DNA of 64,000 nt from Streptomyces davaonensis JCM 4913 (GTDB lineage: Bacteria > Actinomycetota > Actinomycetes > Streptomycetales > Streptomycetaceae). Where the stretch lies: the NCBI RefSeq assembly GCF_000349325.1, contig NC_020504.1, positions 6,978,053 through 7,042,052 on the forward strand. Reading direction: 5' to 3'. The position numbers and the translations under genes are program-made. Positions 25,035 to 33,545 of the stretch are shown here, piece after piece. Position 1 is the stretch's first letter. Each line of letters begins with the position of its first letter. The notes under the pieces were generated by a model, which saw only the letters and a list, made by a program, of their open reading frames with translations, had not been told where the DNA came from and did no database searches.

Positions 25035-26471
25035 ATGACGGAACGACCCGCGCAGCGCACTCCCAATCGACAGCTCGCCGCGCTCATCGCAGAAGCGGGG
25101 TTCTCCAACGCGGGTCTCGCCCGTCGCGTGGACCAGCTCGGACTCGAACACGGGCTGGACCTGAGATACGACAAGACATCCGTGACCCGGTGGCTGCGCG
25201 GACAGCAGCCCCGCGGCACCACCCCCGCCCTGATCGCCGAGGTCTTCACCCGCCGCCTCGGCCGTCGGCTCAGCGCCCAGGACCTCGGCCTGGACGCCTG
25301 CGCTCCCGTCTACGCGGGCCTGGAGTTCGCCGCCACCCCGGAAGAGGCCGTCGACATCATCAGCGGCCTGTGGCGCAAGGACTCCGGCAGCCATGCCGAG
25401 CTGCGCAAGATCGCCTTCACCCCGGCCGGTCTGGTCGTGCCCAGCCGGGACTGGCTGATCGGCCGGGCCGACGACAAGGTCGCGCACGGCGAGTCCACGG
25501 GCCGGGTGCCGGTCCAGGGCCGTCCCGCGGTGCCCCGCCAGCGCGGCCAGGCCGAGCGCGGACCCGGCCAGAAGGTCACCGGGGGCGACATCAACGCCCT
25601 GCGCTCGGTCGGCGAGCTCTTCCGCACGCTGGACAACATGTACGGCGGCGGCCACGCCCGGCAGGCCCTCGTGCGGTATCTGGAGCACGAGTGCGAGCCG
25701 ATGCTGCGCGGCACGTACGGCGAGACGACCGGGCGCCGCCTGTTCGCCGCGGCGGCCGATCTGACCCGGCTCGCGGGCTGGACGTCGTACGACATCGCCG
25801 CGCACGGTCTCGCGCAGCGGTACTACGTCCAGTCGCTGCGGCTGGCTCAGGCCGCGGGGGACCGGGCGTACGGCTCCTATGTGCTGGTCACCATGAGCCG
25901 CCAGGCCGTGTATCTCGGGCACGGGCGGGAGGCGGTGCAGCTCGCCCGGGTCGCCCAGCAGGGCGTCGGCACCAACGCTCCGCCCACCGTCCAGGCGCTG
26001 CTGCACTCCGCCGAGGCGCGCGGACATGGCGTACTGGGGGAGGTGCGGGCGTGCACGGCGTCGCTGGTGCGGGCCGAGCGGGCGCTGGAGGCGGCCCGGC
26101 CCGCCGACGAAGTCCCGCACTGGGCGCGGTTCTTCGACGAGGCGCAGCTCGCGGACGAGTTCGGCCACTGCCACCGGGACCTGCAACAGTTCCGGGCCGC
26201 GGCGCAGCACGCCGAGCGTTCCCTCCAGCTCCGGGCCCCCGCCTTCGCCCGCAGCCGCCTCTTCTGCCGGGTCGTCCTCGCTTCCGCCCGCCTCGGCCTC
26301 GGCGAACTCGACCAGGCGTGTGCACTGGGCGTGGAGGCGGCGGGCCAGGCGGCGGAGATGCGGTCGGTGCGGGCGGTGGAGTACATCCGGGACTTCGAAC
26401 GCCGCCTGGAGCCCTACAAGGACGCGGCACCGGTGAGGGGGTACCGGGACAAGGTCTCGGCGTTGGGCTGA
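25035..26471 (+). CDS. NsdA-like regulator with N-terminal HTH and helical repeats
   Basis: A 478-residue protein resembling the Streptomyces NsdA/TPR regulator group. The N-terminal 75 residues form a helix-turn-helix-like region (LAALIAEAGFSNAGLARRVDQLG, then TSVTRWLRGQQPRG). The rest is a long alpha-helical, TPR-like array with AAADLTRLAGWTSYDIAAHGLAQRYYVQSLRLA. Members of this group repress differentiation or antibiotic production in Streptomyces; assigning that role here is inference. It is divergent from lipB with 234 bp between, and followed by a strong terminator. Confidence 0.8.
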   Translation: MTERPAQRTPNRQLAALIAEAGFSNAGLARRVDQLGLEHGLDLRYDKTSVTRWLRGQQPRGTTPALIAEVFTRRLGRRLSAQDLGLDACAPVYAGLEFAATPEEAVDIISGLWRKDSGSHAELRKIAFTPAGLVVPSRDWLIGRADDKVAHGESTGRVPVQGRPAVPRQRGQAERGPGQKVTGGDINALRSVGELFRTLDNMYGGGHARQALVRYLEHECEPMLRGTYGETTGRRLFAAAADLTRLAGWTSYDIAAHGLAQRYYVQSLRLAQAAGDRAYGSYVLVTMSRQAVYLGHGREAVQLARVAQQGVGTNAPPTVQALLHSAEARGHGVLGEVRACTASLVRAERALEAARPADEVPHWARFFDEAQLADEFGHCHRDLQQFRAAAQHAERSLQLRAPAFARSRLFCRVVLASARLGLGELDQACALGVEAAGQAAEMRSVRAVEYIRDFERRLEPYKDAAPVRGYRDKVSALG

Positions 26472-26476
26472 GAACG

Positions 26477-26505
26477 GTCGGGCACCGCTGAGCGCGGTGC
26501 CCGAC
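26477..26505. terminator. Bidirectional terminator
   Basis: A perfect 12-bp stem GTCGGGCACCGC (26477-26488) pairs with 26494-26505 around the loop TGAGC. It lies between the convergent NsdA-like and FAD-oxidoreductase genes. Confidence 0.88.
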
Positions 26506-26514
26506 CTGTGGTCG

Positions 26515-27867
26515 TCACGCCGCCTTCGGCACCGTGGGCAGCGGGTCCGCTCGGTGCAGGGAGCCCGTTGCGCCCAGGTCCGTCAGGAGGGCGTCGGTGG
26601 CTCGGTGGGCCGAGTGCAGGGCTCCCTGGACCGTGCTGGTGTCGCGGTGGTCGCCGCAGACGTACAGGCCCGCCAGGAGGCGGACGGGGCGGCGTAGGTC
26701 ATGGGGCGGGCGCATGGACGGTACGGCGTCCGGGGTGTGGTGGACCGCCAGCGTTTCCCATCGGGACGTGGGGGTGCCGTACAGGCGGGACAGGTGGGTG
26801 CGGACCGCTGTGTCGAGGTCTGCCGGGGGAGTGCCCAGTACCGTCGACGAGACCAGGGACCGGCCCTCGGGTGCGCGGGTCGGGTCCACCGCGCTCACCA
26901 CCGCCGTGTGCGACACCGGGCCGCCCCGGTCGGCGTCCAGGAGGAGTGCCGCGCCGGTGGTGGGTGGCTCGTCCGTGGTGTGGTGGATCACCGTTACCGG
27001 GTGGAAGTCCGGTACTCGCAGTCCCGGCAGCAGCTCCGCCGCCGTCCGTGCCCCCGTGGCGAGCAGGACCGCCCGGCACCGGAACACCCCGTGCTCCGCC
27101 GTGGTCACCTCGGTCGTCGAGACCGAGGTGACCCGTACCCCGGTGTGCACGGTCCCGGGCGGCAGCGACCGGGCGAGGAGGTGCGGCAGCGCCTCCGCGC
27201 CCCCTTCCGGCACGCACAGCCGCCCGCTCGCGAACGAGTGCAGGGCCAGATCCGCGCACCGGCTGGACGACGTCAGGTCCGGATCGCACAGGAGCGCGGA
27301 CAGAAGCGGGCGCAGGAAGCCGTCGACCGCGCGCGCCGGTAGGCCGCGGTCGGTCAGGGCCTGTCCGGCCGGTACCTCGGCGCGGGTCAGCAGCCGTTCG
27401 ACGGGCGTCCCCGCGAGCCGGACCAGTGCCGCGGCGAGCCGTGCCTGGTCGACCGCCGTGCCCAGCGGCGCACGCGGCGCACGCGGCGCCGAAATGGGCC
27501 GGGGGGCGCTCGCCAGGGCGCGCACCGCGTGGAGTGCGCCCCTCGCGCCCCCCTGAGCCGCCGGAGCGCCCACCCGATGCCGGTGTCCGTCGCTGTGCAG
27601 CAGAACCCCCGGTGCGAAGGTGCACAGGGCGAGCACGTCGAGTCCCGGGGTCATCCGCAGTTCGGGGTACGACGTGGACATCAACTGCCCGATGCGGTCG
27701 AGCCGGAAGCCGTCGACCTTCTCGGTCGACATGCGGCCGCCCACGTCATGGGCGGCCTCCAGGACTACGGTCGTCACTCCTGCGCTGGTCAGCCGATGGG
27801 CCGCGGCGAGGCCGGCGATCCCGGCTCCCACCACGACGACGTCCGCCTGGTACGCGGGCTCAAGCAC
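26515..27867 (-). CDS. FAD-dependent amine-oxidase/phytoene-desaturase-like oxidoreductase
   Basis: A 450-residue flavoprotein. The N-terminal dinucleotide motif VVVVGAGIAGLAAAHRL with EAAHDVGGRM marks the GR2/amine-oxidase family. The C-terminal FAD segment is LYVCGDHRDTSTVQGALHSA, a D-type ATG-motif replacement. GTG 27867 has GAGGAG 6 nt upstream. The middle segment (about residues 100-150) is Ala/Pro/Arg-rich and poorly conserved. It might desaturate isoprenoids or oxidise amines. No carotenoid genes are nearby, so the substrate stays open. Confidence 0.88.
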   Translation of the reverse strand: MLEPAYQADVVVVGAGIAGLAAAHRLTSAGVTTVVLEAAHDVGGRMSTEKVDGFRLDRIGQLMSTSYPELRMTPGLDVLALCTFAPGVLLHSDGHRHRVGAPAAQGGARGALHAVRALASAPRPISAPRAPRAPLGTAVDQARLAAALVRLAGTPVERLLTRAEVPAGQALTDRGLPARAVDGFLRPLLSALLCDPDLTSSSRCADLALHSFASGRLCVPEGGAEALPHLLARSLPPGTVHTGVRVTSVSTTEVTTAEHGVFRCRAVLLATGARTAAELLPGLRVPDFHPVTVIHHTTDEPPTTGAALLLDADRGGPVSHTAVVSAVDPTRAPEGRSLVSSTVLGTPPADLDTAVRTHLSRLYGTPTSRWETLAVHHTPDAVPSMRPPHDLRRPVRLLAGLYVCGDHRDTSTVQGALHSAHRATDALLTDLGATGSLHRADPLPTVPKAA

Positions 27868-28038
27868 GTGCCCCTCCTCGACGTTGAGTGGCCGGTGGAG
27901 ACGTCATGCCCCCAACTGGCTCCGGGGATACCCGAGTTCGGGTCGAGGTTAGGGCTGTGATCGGTCAAGGGAAGTCGCGCATCGGCAGGGCACGGTCGCA
28001 CAACGGTCGCATACGGACAAGAAGTTGGTCGTACGACG

Positions 28039-28935
28039 TCACAGCGCTGCTCGTACCGCCCCCTCGATGTCAGGGAACGCGAAGGTGAACCCCGACTCCA
28101 GCAGTCGCTTCGGCACCGCCCGGGTACTGCCGAGCACATCCCCGGACAGCTCCCCGAGCACCGTGCGCAGCACCGGCTCCGGCACCGTGAACAGGGTCGG
28201 CCGGTTCAGCACCCGGCCCATCGCCGCGGTGATCTCACGGTTCGTCAGCGGCTCGGGCGCGGTCACGTTGAACGGCCCCGACAGATCGTCCGAGTCCAGC
28301 AGATGCCGGATCGCCGCCACCTCGTCGTGCAGCGAGACCCACGACCAGTACTGCCGCCCGCTGCCCAGCCGCCCGCCGAGCCCCGCCTCGAACAGCGGGA
28401 ACAGCCGCCCCCAGGCCCCGCCGTGCCGGGCCACCACCAGACCGGTGCGCACGAACACCGTGCGCACCCCCGCCCGTTCCGCGGGGGACGCTGCGGCCTC
28501 CCAGCGCACGCACAGTTCCGGCAGGAAGCCCTGCCCGGGCGGCGCGCTCTCGTCGACGACCCGGTCGCCGGTGTCGCCGTAGTAGCCGATCGCGCTGCCG
28601 TTGACGAAGACCCGCGGTGGGGTGTCCAGCGACGCCATGGCCTCCGCGAGGGCCGCCGTGCCCAGCAGCCGGCTGCCCTGGATCCGCGCCTTGTACGCCT
28701 TCGTCCAGCGCCGCGATCCCACCCCCGCCCCGGCCAGGTTGACCACCGCGTGGCAGCCGGTGAGATCGGCCGCGTCGACGAACCTGGCCTCGGGGTCCCA
28801 GCGGATCTCGTCCTTCGTCCGCGGCACGCGTCGCACCAGGCGCACCACTTCGTGCCCGTCCGCCGTCAGGGACCGGACCAGGGCACTCCCGATCAGCCCG
28901 GAGGCCCCGGCCACCGCGATTCTTGAGCGTTCCAT
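28039..28935 (-). CDS. TIGR01777-family SDR epimerase
   Basis: A 298-residue extended SDR of the TIGR01777/SDR39U1 family. The N-terminal GASGLIGSALVRSL binds NAD(P). Family signatures are CHAVVNLAGAGVGSRRWT, VNGSAIGYYGDTGDRVVDES (containing the catalytic YYG segment) and FNVTAPEPLTNREIT. The DUF1731 C-terminal domain ends FAFPDIEGAVRAAL. Homologues occur from bacteria to animals without an agreed substrate. It is divergent from the GNAT gene, about 70 bp apart. Confidence 0.95.
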   Translation of the reverse strand: MERSRIAVAGASGLIGSALVRSLTADGHEVVRLVRRVPRTKDEIRWDPEARFVDAADLTGCHAVVNLAGAGVGSRRWTKAYKARIQGSRLLGTAALAEAMASLDTPPRVFVNGSAIGYYGDTGDRVVDESAPPGQGFLPELCVRWEAAASPAERAGVRTVFVRTGLVVARHGGAWGRLFPLFEAGLGGRLGSGRQYWSWVSLHDEVAAIRHLLDSDDLSGPFNVTAPEPLTNREITAAMGRVLNRPTLFTVPEPVLRTVLGELSGDVLGSTRAVPKRLLESGFTFAFPDIEGAVRAAL

Positions 28936-29005
28936 GGCCCCATCCTGTGTCGGCCGCCGTAAATGCCTGGTCAGCTACGCCTGTCGGCGCCGTAAGGTGA
29001 CCCGC

Positions 29006-29506
29006 ATGCCTGAGTCGCACGCGTCGCCCCGCATACGCACCGCCCTGCCCGAGGACGAGCAGGAGCTGGCCCGCCTCGACCGGGACACGTGGTCGACGCT
29101 GCACGCGGTCACCCCCCGCCCGCAACCGCCGTACCGTCCCTTCTTCGACGAGCGCCACCTCCCCGAGGACCATCTGGTCGCCGAACTGGACCGGCGCCTC
29201 GTCGGCTACATCCGGCTCGCCTTCCCCACACCGCTCGCCTCGAACACGCATGTGCGGCAGATCCAGGGCCTCGCCGTCTCCGACGCGGCGCGTGGACACG
29301 GCGTCGGACGGGCGCTGATCCGGGCGGCCGCCGAGGAGGCCCGCCGCCGCGGCGCCCGCCGGCTCACCCTGCGCGTCCTCGGCCACAACACCCCGGCCCG
29401 CAAGCTGTACGAGTCCGAGGGGTTCGTGGTGGAGGGCGTGCTGCCCGAGGAGTTCTTCCTGGAAGGCGCCTACGTCGACGACGTCGTCATGGGCCTCCGC
29501 CTCTGA
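29006..29506 (+). CDS. GNAT-family N-acetyltransferase
   Basis: A 166-residue acetyl-CoA-dependent acetyltransferase. The core contains the strand QIQGLAVSDAARGHGVGRALI, whose ARGHGVGRAL is the acetyl-CoA pyrophosphate-binding loop (motif A). Motif B follows in LRVLGHNTPARKLYESEGF. The start ATG 29006 is preceded by AAGGTGA. The acceptor substrate is unknown; a small amine or protein N-terminus are both possible. It converges on the MarP-like protease gene with only 24 bp between stops. Confidence 0.92.
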   Translation: MPESHASPRIRTALPEDEQELARLDRDTWSTLHAVTPRPQPPYRPFFDERHLPEDHLVAELDRRLVGYIRLAFPTPLASNTHVRQIQGLAVSDAARGHGVGRALIRAAAEEARRRGARRLTLRVLGHNTPARKLYESEGFVVEGVLPEEFFLEGAYVDDVVMGLRL

Positions 29507-29530
29507 CCCTGGCCTCCTGCCACGGACCCT

Positions 29531-30715
29531 CTACGAGGTGACCAGCTCGCCCGTGTCCACCGGCGCCGTCGCGTCCGCGGCCCGCTCCGCGTCCTCGGTG
29601 ACCTCCGCCGCCGTCAGCACATAGCCGGTCTCGGCGTCGGACGTGGAGCGGGCGAAGACCACCCCGTACACCCGGCCCTCGGTGGTCAGCAGCGGGCCGC
29701 CGGAGTTGCCGGGGCGGACGGTGGAGCGGATCGAGTAGATCTCGCGGGTGACGATGTCGTCGTTGTAGATGTTCTGGCCGTTCGCCCGCACCCGGCTCGC
29801 GACCGTGGCCGCCTGGAGATTCAGGTCGCCGTCCTCGGGATAGCCCGCGACCACCGCGGAGTCGCCGCGCTCCGCACTGTCGTCCCACTTCAGCACCGGC
29901 GCGCTCAGCTCCGGCACGTACAGCACCGCCACATCCTTGTCGGGGTCGAACAGCACCACCCGCGACTCGTACGCCGGTCCCACCCCGCCGACCCGCACGC
30001 TCGGCTCGTCGAGGCCGGCCACCACATGGGCGTTGGTCATCACATGGCGCGGCGCGTACACGAAGCCGCTGCCCTCGCGGCCCTGAGTGCCCGAGACACC
30101 CTCGATCTTGACCGTGCTCAGCTTGGCGGCGTTCGTCGCGGCGGCGGTGACGCTGTCGCCGGTGGGTTTGGCGACCTCGGCCGTGGACTCGTTCTCGAAC
30201 GGGTTGAACACCTGCGGGAACCCCGCCTCGGTGAGCGCGGAGGTGGCCCGCGAGAACCAGGCCGGGGTGGTGTCCGGCATCGCGTCCTGGACCGTCCCCA
30301 GCACCCGGGAGTCCCGGATCGCCGAGGTCAGCAGCGGTGAGGAGGAGGCGGCCAGCACGCTCGCCGCGACCCAGGCCACGATCAGCACGGCCACCGAGTT
30401 GGCGACCGCCCCGCCGACCCCGTCGGCGACCCTGAGCGGCCCCTGGTCCAGCTCCCGGCGCAGCCGCAGCGCAAGACGCCCCGCCAGCTCGTGCCCCACC
30501 GCCGCCGGGACCAGCACGGTGAGCACCGCGGTCACCGTCGCCGCCGTGGTCCCCGGCTCCACCAGGTCCATCAGCCACGGCAGCACCCACACGCCGATGA
30601 CCGCGCCGCCCACGAACCCGGCGAACGAGACGCACCCCGCCACCAGACCGCGCCGGTAGCCGGATGCCGCGTAGGCCAGGATCACCAGCAACAGCAGGAT
30701 GTCGAGCAGGTCCAC
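29531..30715 (-). CDS. MarP-like membrane serine protease (CvpA-trypsin fusion)
   Basis: A 394-residue protease anchored by four N-terminal transmembrane helices (about residues 3-120) of the CvpA/colicin-V-production type, with a trypsin-like domain outside the membrane. The catalytic triad is His230 (TNAHVV), Asp261 (DPDKDVAVL) and Ser338 (RPGNSGGPL). Mycobacterial MarP (Rv3671c), with the same architecture, cleaves peptidoglycan hydrolase RipA and protects against acid. The PGRP amidase gene divergent to it could be a functional partner; that is inference. GTG 30715 is the start. Confidence 0.92.
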   Translation of the reverse strand: MDLLDILLLLVILAYAASGYRRGLVAGCVSFAGFVGGAVIGVWVLPWLMDLVEPGTTAATVTAVLTVLVPAAVGHELAGRLALRLRRELDQGPLRVADGVGGAVANSVAVLIVAWVAASVLAASSSPLLTSAIRDSRVLGTVQDAMPDTTPAWFSRATSALTEAGFPQVFNPFENESTAEVAKPTGDSVTAAATNAAKLSTVKIEGVSGTQGREGSGFVYAPRHVMTNAHVVAGLDEPSVRVGGVGPAYESRVVLFDPDKDVAVLYVPELSAPVLKWDDSAERGDSAVVAGYPEDGDLNLQAATVASRVRANGQNIYNDDIVTREIYSIRSTVRPGNSGGPLLTTEGRVYGVVFARSTSDAETGYVLTAAEVTEDAERAADATAPVDTGELVTS

Positions 30716-30915
30716 GGAGCCGCCTTTCTCTCGGACCGTCCAGTACGCACATCCAGTACGCACGGAACGGGCCCAGTGATCAGCCGCGCGCGCGTGCCCG
30801 CCGGAACCGGTCACGCGTGCGTGTACCCCGGAAAACGCCGCAGACCATCACGATGGTTCCACCAGGTGGCAGACCACACATCGCGGGCGGAGCGGATCCG
30901 TCGGACAGTGGGTCC

Positions 30916-31734
30916 ATGCGTGTCTTCCGACCGGCCTTCCGAAGAGCGCGGGGGGCGCGGAGGCGTCGCGCCCCCCGGATACCCCGCGCGGCCCTCGTCG
31001 CACTCGGCTGTCTGCCGGGGCTGGCCGCCGTCACGGCGCTGGCCCTGTGCGCGAGCGGCGTGGAACGCCCCGGCGCGACCGCCGCACGGCCCCTGGCGGC
31101 CCGCCCGGCCGCCGCGCACACCGCCACCCGGCCGCCCGTCGTGCCGCGCTCCGCCTGGCTCGACGAGGACACCCGGCGCCATCAGCCGCCGCCGCGCTAC
31201 GACGACAAGGTCGTCGCCGTCTTCATCCACCACACCGACTCGCCCAACGCCTACGACTGCGCCGAGGCCCCTCGCATCATCCGCTACCTGTACGCGGGGC
31301 AGACCGGCTCCCGGGACTGGGACGACATCGGCTACAACTTCCTCGTCGACCGCTGCGGCACCATCTACGAGGGCCGCGCGGGCGGCGTCACCCGCCCCGT
31401 CACCGGCGCCCACACCCAGGGCTTCAACCACCGCACCGCCGGGATCGCCGCCCTCGGCACGTTCACCGCAGGCGCCGAGGTGCCGAAGGCGATGACCGAC
31501 TCCATCGCCGCGCTGGCCGCCTGGAAGCTGGGCCTGTCCGACACCGACCCGCGCGCCAAGGTGCGCCTGGTCTCCAGCAACAACGGCAGCCGCTACGCCC
31601 GCGGCACCGCGGCCACCCTGCACGCCCTGGCCGGGCATCAGGAGGGCTACATGACGAGCTGCCCGGGCGCCGCGCTCAGCGCCCGGCTCCCGGAGATCCG
31701 GAACCTGGCCGCCCGCCTCCAGGGCCGCCGCTGA
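30916..31734 (+). CDS. Secreted peptidoglycan-recognition amidase (PGRP)
   Basis: A 272-residue exported N-acetylmuramoyl-L-alanine amidase of the PGRP/Amidase_2 family. An Arg-rich N-terminus with a hydrophobic helix (about residues 25-48) is the signal or anchor. The PGRP domain begins PRSAWLDED and shows VAVFIHHTDSPN (zinc His), DWDDIGYNFLVDRCGTIYEGR (catalytic Tyr region), GAHTQGFN, and ALAGHQEGYMTSCPG with the second zinc His and the Cys/Ser position. It would cut the stem peptide from muramic acid. It is divergent from the MarP-like protease. Confidence 0.93.
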   Translation: MRVFRPAFRRARGARRRRAPRIPRAALVALGCLPGLAAVTALALCASGVERPGATAARPLAARPAAAHTATRPPVVPRSAWLDEDTRRHQPPPRYDDKVVAVFIHHTDSPNAYDCAEAPRIIRYLYAGQTGSRDWDDIGYNFLVDRCGTIYEGRAGGVTRPVTGAHTQGFNHRTAGIAALGTFTAGAEVPKAMTDSIAALAAWKLGLSDTDPRAKVRLVSSNNGSRYARGTAATLHALAGHQEGYMTSCPGAALSARLPEIRNLAARLQGRR

Positions 31735-31814
31735 GCCTCACAGCGAGACCACAGGCGGAGCTGAGCGGCCGGGCGGCTCCGGTCGCGGTGGCGCTGCGCG
31801 GTGCCGCCGGGCTG

Positions 31815-31880
31815 GGAAGGGGCGCGGGGAACTGCGCGACGAGCCACGACGGTGCCGCAGCCGCCGTACGACACACCGAG
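31815..31880. repeat. Streptomyces dispersed repeat, copy A
   Basis: Noncoding sequence between the amidase and DUF4240 genes. It contains AAGGGGCGCGGGG (31817-31829, identical to 53155-53167) and the 17-mer GCGGGGAACTGCGCGAC (31824-31840, identical to 63314-63330), followed by a CCACGACGG tract. I recognise this as a sequence that recurs between genes in many Streptomyces genomes. The rest of the 31735-31910 gap shows no gene. Confidence 0.7.
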
Positions 31881-31910
31881 GCAATTCCAGCGGCGAAGTC
31901 GGCGGAGCGT

Positions 31911-32429
31911 TCAGTCCCGGAACCGTTCCCACAGCTTGGGGTAACGGTCCGCCAGGGCCTGTTCGTTCTCGAAGGCGACCGGGGCGCCCGCCGGTTCCGC
32001 CGCGGCGGGTGGGATGCCGAGGTCCGGGGCGACCGTGCCGGTGAGCTGCTCATAGGCCTCGTCGGCCGCGTAGCCGAGCTCCTCGCCGTCGCCGTCGAAC
32101 TCCTCGTCGAACTCGTCCAGGAGATCGGCGAGCGAGTCGGGATCGTGCACCCCGCCCTCGTACACGTCCCGGCCCTGGCCGATCAGCCAGCACCGGAAGA
32201 AGTCGAAGGCGTCGTCGCTGGCACCGTCCAGCAGCACCCAGGCGGCGCCCCACAAATCCCAGGTGTACGCACGGTTGTAGCGGGCCTCGAAGTGACGGGC
32301 GAAGTCCAGGACCATCTCGGGATCCAGCTGGAGGAGCCGGTCCACCAACAGGTCGGCCTGCTCCTCCGGGTCGCCCTCTGCTCTCTCGCGGGCGGCGTCC
32401 ACCAGCTCCCAGAACTCCGTCTCGTCCAT
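31911..32429 (-). CDS. DUF4240 protein
   Basis: A 172-residue acidic cytosolic protein of the DUF4240 family. Family parts are MDETEFWELVDAARERA at the N-terminus, then LDPEMVLDFARHFEARYNRAYTWDLWGAAW and FDFFRCWLIGQGRDVYEGGVHDPDSL. The tail carries an acidic helix and PKLWERFRD. ATG 32429 is preferred to the adjacent GTG at 32432. DUF4240 proteins are common in Streptomyces, sometimes near toxin-immunity loci; no activity is known. Confidence 0.92.
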   Translation of the reverse strand: MDETEFWELVDAARERAEGDPEEQADLLVDRLLQLDPEMVLDFARHFEARYNRAYTWDLWGAAWVLLDGASDDAFDFFRCWLIGQGRDVYEGGVHDPDSLADLLDEFDEEFDGDGEELGYAADEAYEQLTGTVAPDLGIPPAAAEPAGAPVAFENEQALADRYPKLWERFRD

Positions 32430-32495
32430 CACGGGTCCAGCATCGGCCCTGGACGGGTGGGGCGCACGTGGAGTGTGGTGGACTGTGGCGGATTG

Positions 32496-33506
32496 TTATC
32501 GGGCGTCCGCCGCGCCGTACAGCGCGGCCAGGCGTACCGCGTCGGCCACGAACCGCGCCCGCAGCGTCTCCGGCGCCAGCACCTCGACCTCGGGCCCCAG
32601 CGAGGCGAGCTGGGTGTGCGCGACCTCCTCCGACTCCACGGGCACGGTCACGGTCACCCAGCCCTCCGCGTCCGGTTCACCGGCCTCGCCGAGCCGCTCC
32701 CGCGCGGACTGCGGATCGAGGGCGTACGGCAGCCTGCGCACACCGTCCGGAGAGAGCCGTACGACGATCTCGGCGCGCAGCAGGGAACGCGCGAACTGCT
32801 CGGCTCGCTCCTCCCAGAAGGCGGGCAGCTCGAACCCCTCGTCCCGCTCGAAGCGATCCTCGCCCGACTCGACGGGCTCGACAGCGGTGAACCGGTCGAT
32901 GCGGTACACCCGGTAGGTCCCGTGCCCGGCGACCCGCGCGCACAGGTACCAGACCCCGGCCTTCAGCACGAGCCCGTACGGCTCCAGCTCCCGCCGCACC
33001 TCGCCCTCGCCCCGCCGGTACTCCGCGACGACCCGCCGGTCGTCCCACACCGCCTCGGCGACCGCGGGCAGCAGCGCGGGCGTCTTCGGCTCCTTGAACC
33101 AGTTGGGCGCGTCCAGATGAAAGCGCTGGGAGGCGGTGCGCGAGGCGTCCCGGAGCGAGGGCAGCAGGGCCGCGGACACCTTCAGCCGCGCGGCGGAGGC
33201 GGCGTCTTCGAGCCCCATCTCGCGCAGCGCCCCAGGAACCCCGCTGAGGAAGAGCGCCTCGGCCTCACTACGGGCCAGCCCGGTCAGCCGAGTCCGATAC
33301 CCCCCGATGAGCCGGTACCCACCGGCCCGCCCCCGGTCCGCGTACACCGGAACCCCGGCCTCCGACAGCGCCTGAGCATCCCGCGTCACCGTCCGCTCGG
33401 ACACCTCCAGCTCCCGGGCCAACTCGGCGGCGGTCATGGAGGGCCGGGACTGAAGCAACAGCACCATTTTGATCAGACGGGCGGCACGCACAGCACCATC
33501 ATGCAA
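32496..33506 (-). CDS. WYL-domain transcriptional regulator (YafY/PafBC-like)
   Basis: A 336-residue regulator. The N-terminal DeoR-like winged helix (ARLIKMVLLLQSRPSMTAAELARELEVSERTVTRD region) is followed by a WYL sensor domain with LKAGVWYLCARV (residues about 180-195) and the WCX C-terminal extension. WYL domains bind nucleic acids or nucleotides and are often linked to DNA damage or phage defence. The listed start is TTG 33506; GTG 33491 would give MRAARLIKMV and is also plausible. Its 5' end lies inside the aceE terminator hairpin. Confidence 0.88.
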   Translation of the reverse strand: MHDGAVRAARLIKMVLLLQSRPSMTAAELARELEVSERTVTRDAQALSEAGVPVYADRGRAGGYRLIGGYRTRLTGLARSEAEALFLSGVPGALREMGLEDAASAARLKVSAALLPSLRDASRTASQRFHLDAPNWFKEPKTPALLPAVAEAVWDDRRVVAEYRRGEGEVRRELEPYGLVLKAGVWYLCARVAGHGTYRVYRIDRFTAVEPVESGEDRFERDEGFELPAFWEERAEQFARSLLRAEIVVRLSPDGVRRLPYALDPQSARERLGEAGEPDAEGWVTVTVPVESEEVAHTQLASLGPEVEVLAPETLRARFVADAVRLAALYGAADAR

Positions 33507-33507
33507 C

Positions 33508-33533
33508 GAGGCCCCCGCCGGAGCGGGGGCCTC
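33508..33533 (-). terminator. Terminator downstream of aceE
   Basis: A perfect 11-bp stem GAGGCCCCCGC (33508-33518) pairs with 33523-33533 over the loop CGGA. It lies about 13 nt after the aceE stop and immediately before the WYL gene. Confidence 0.88.
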
Positions 33534-33545
33534 ATCACACAGCCA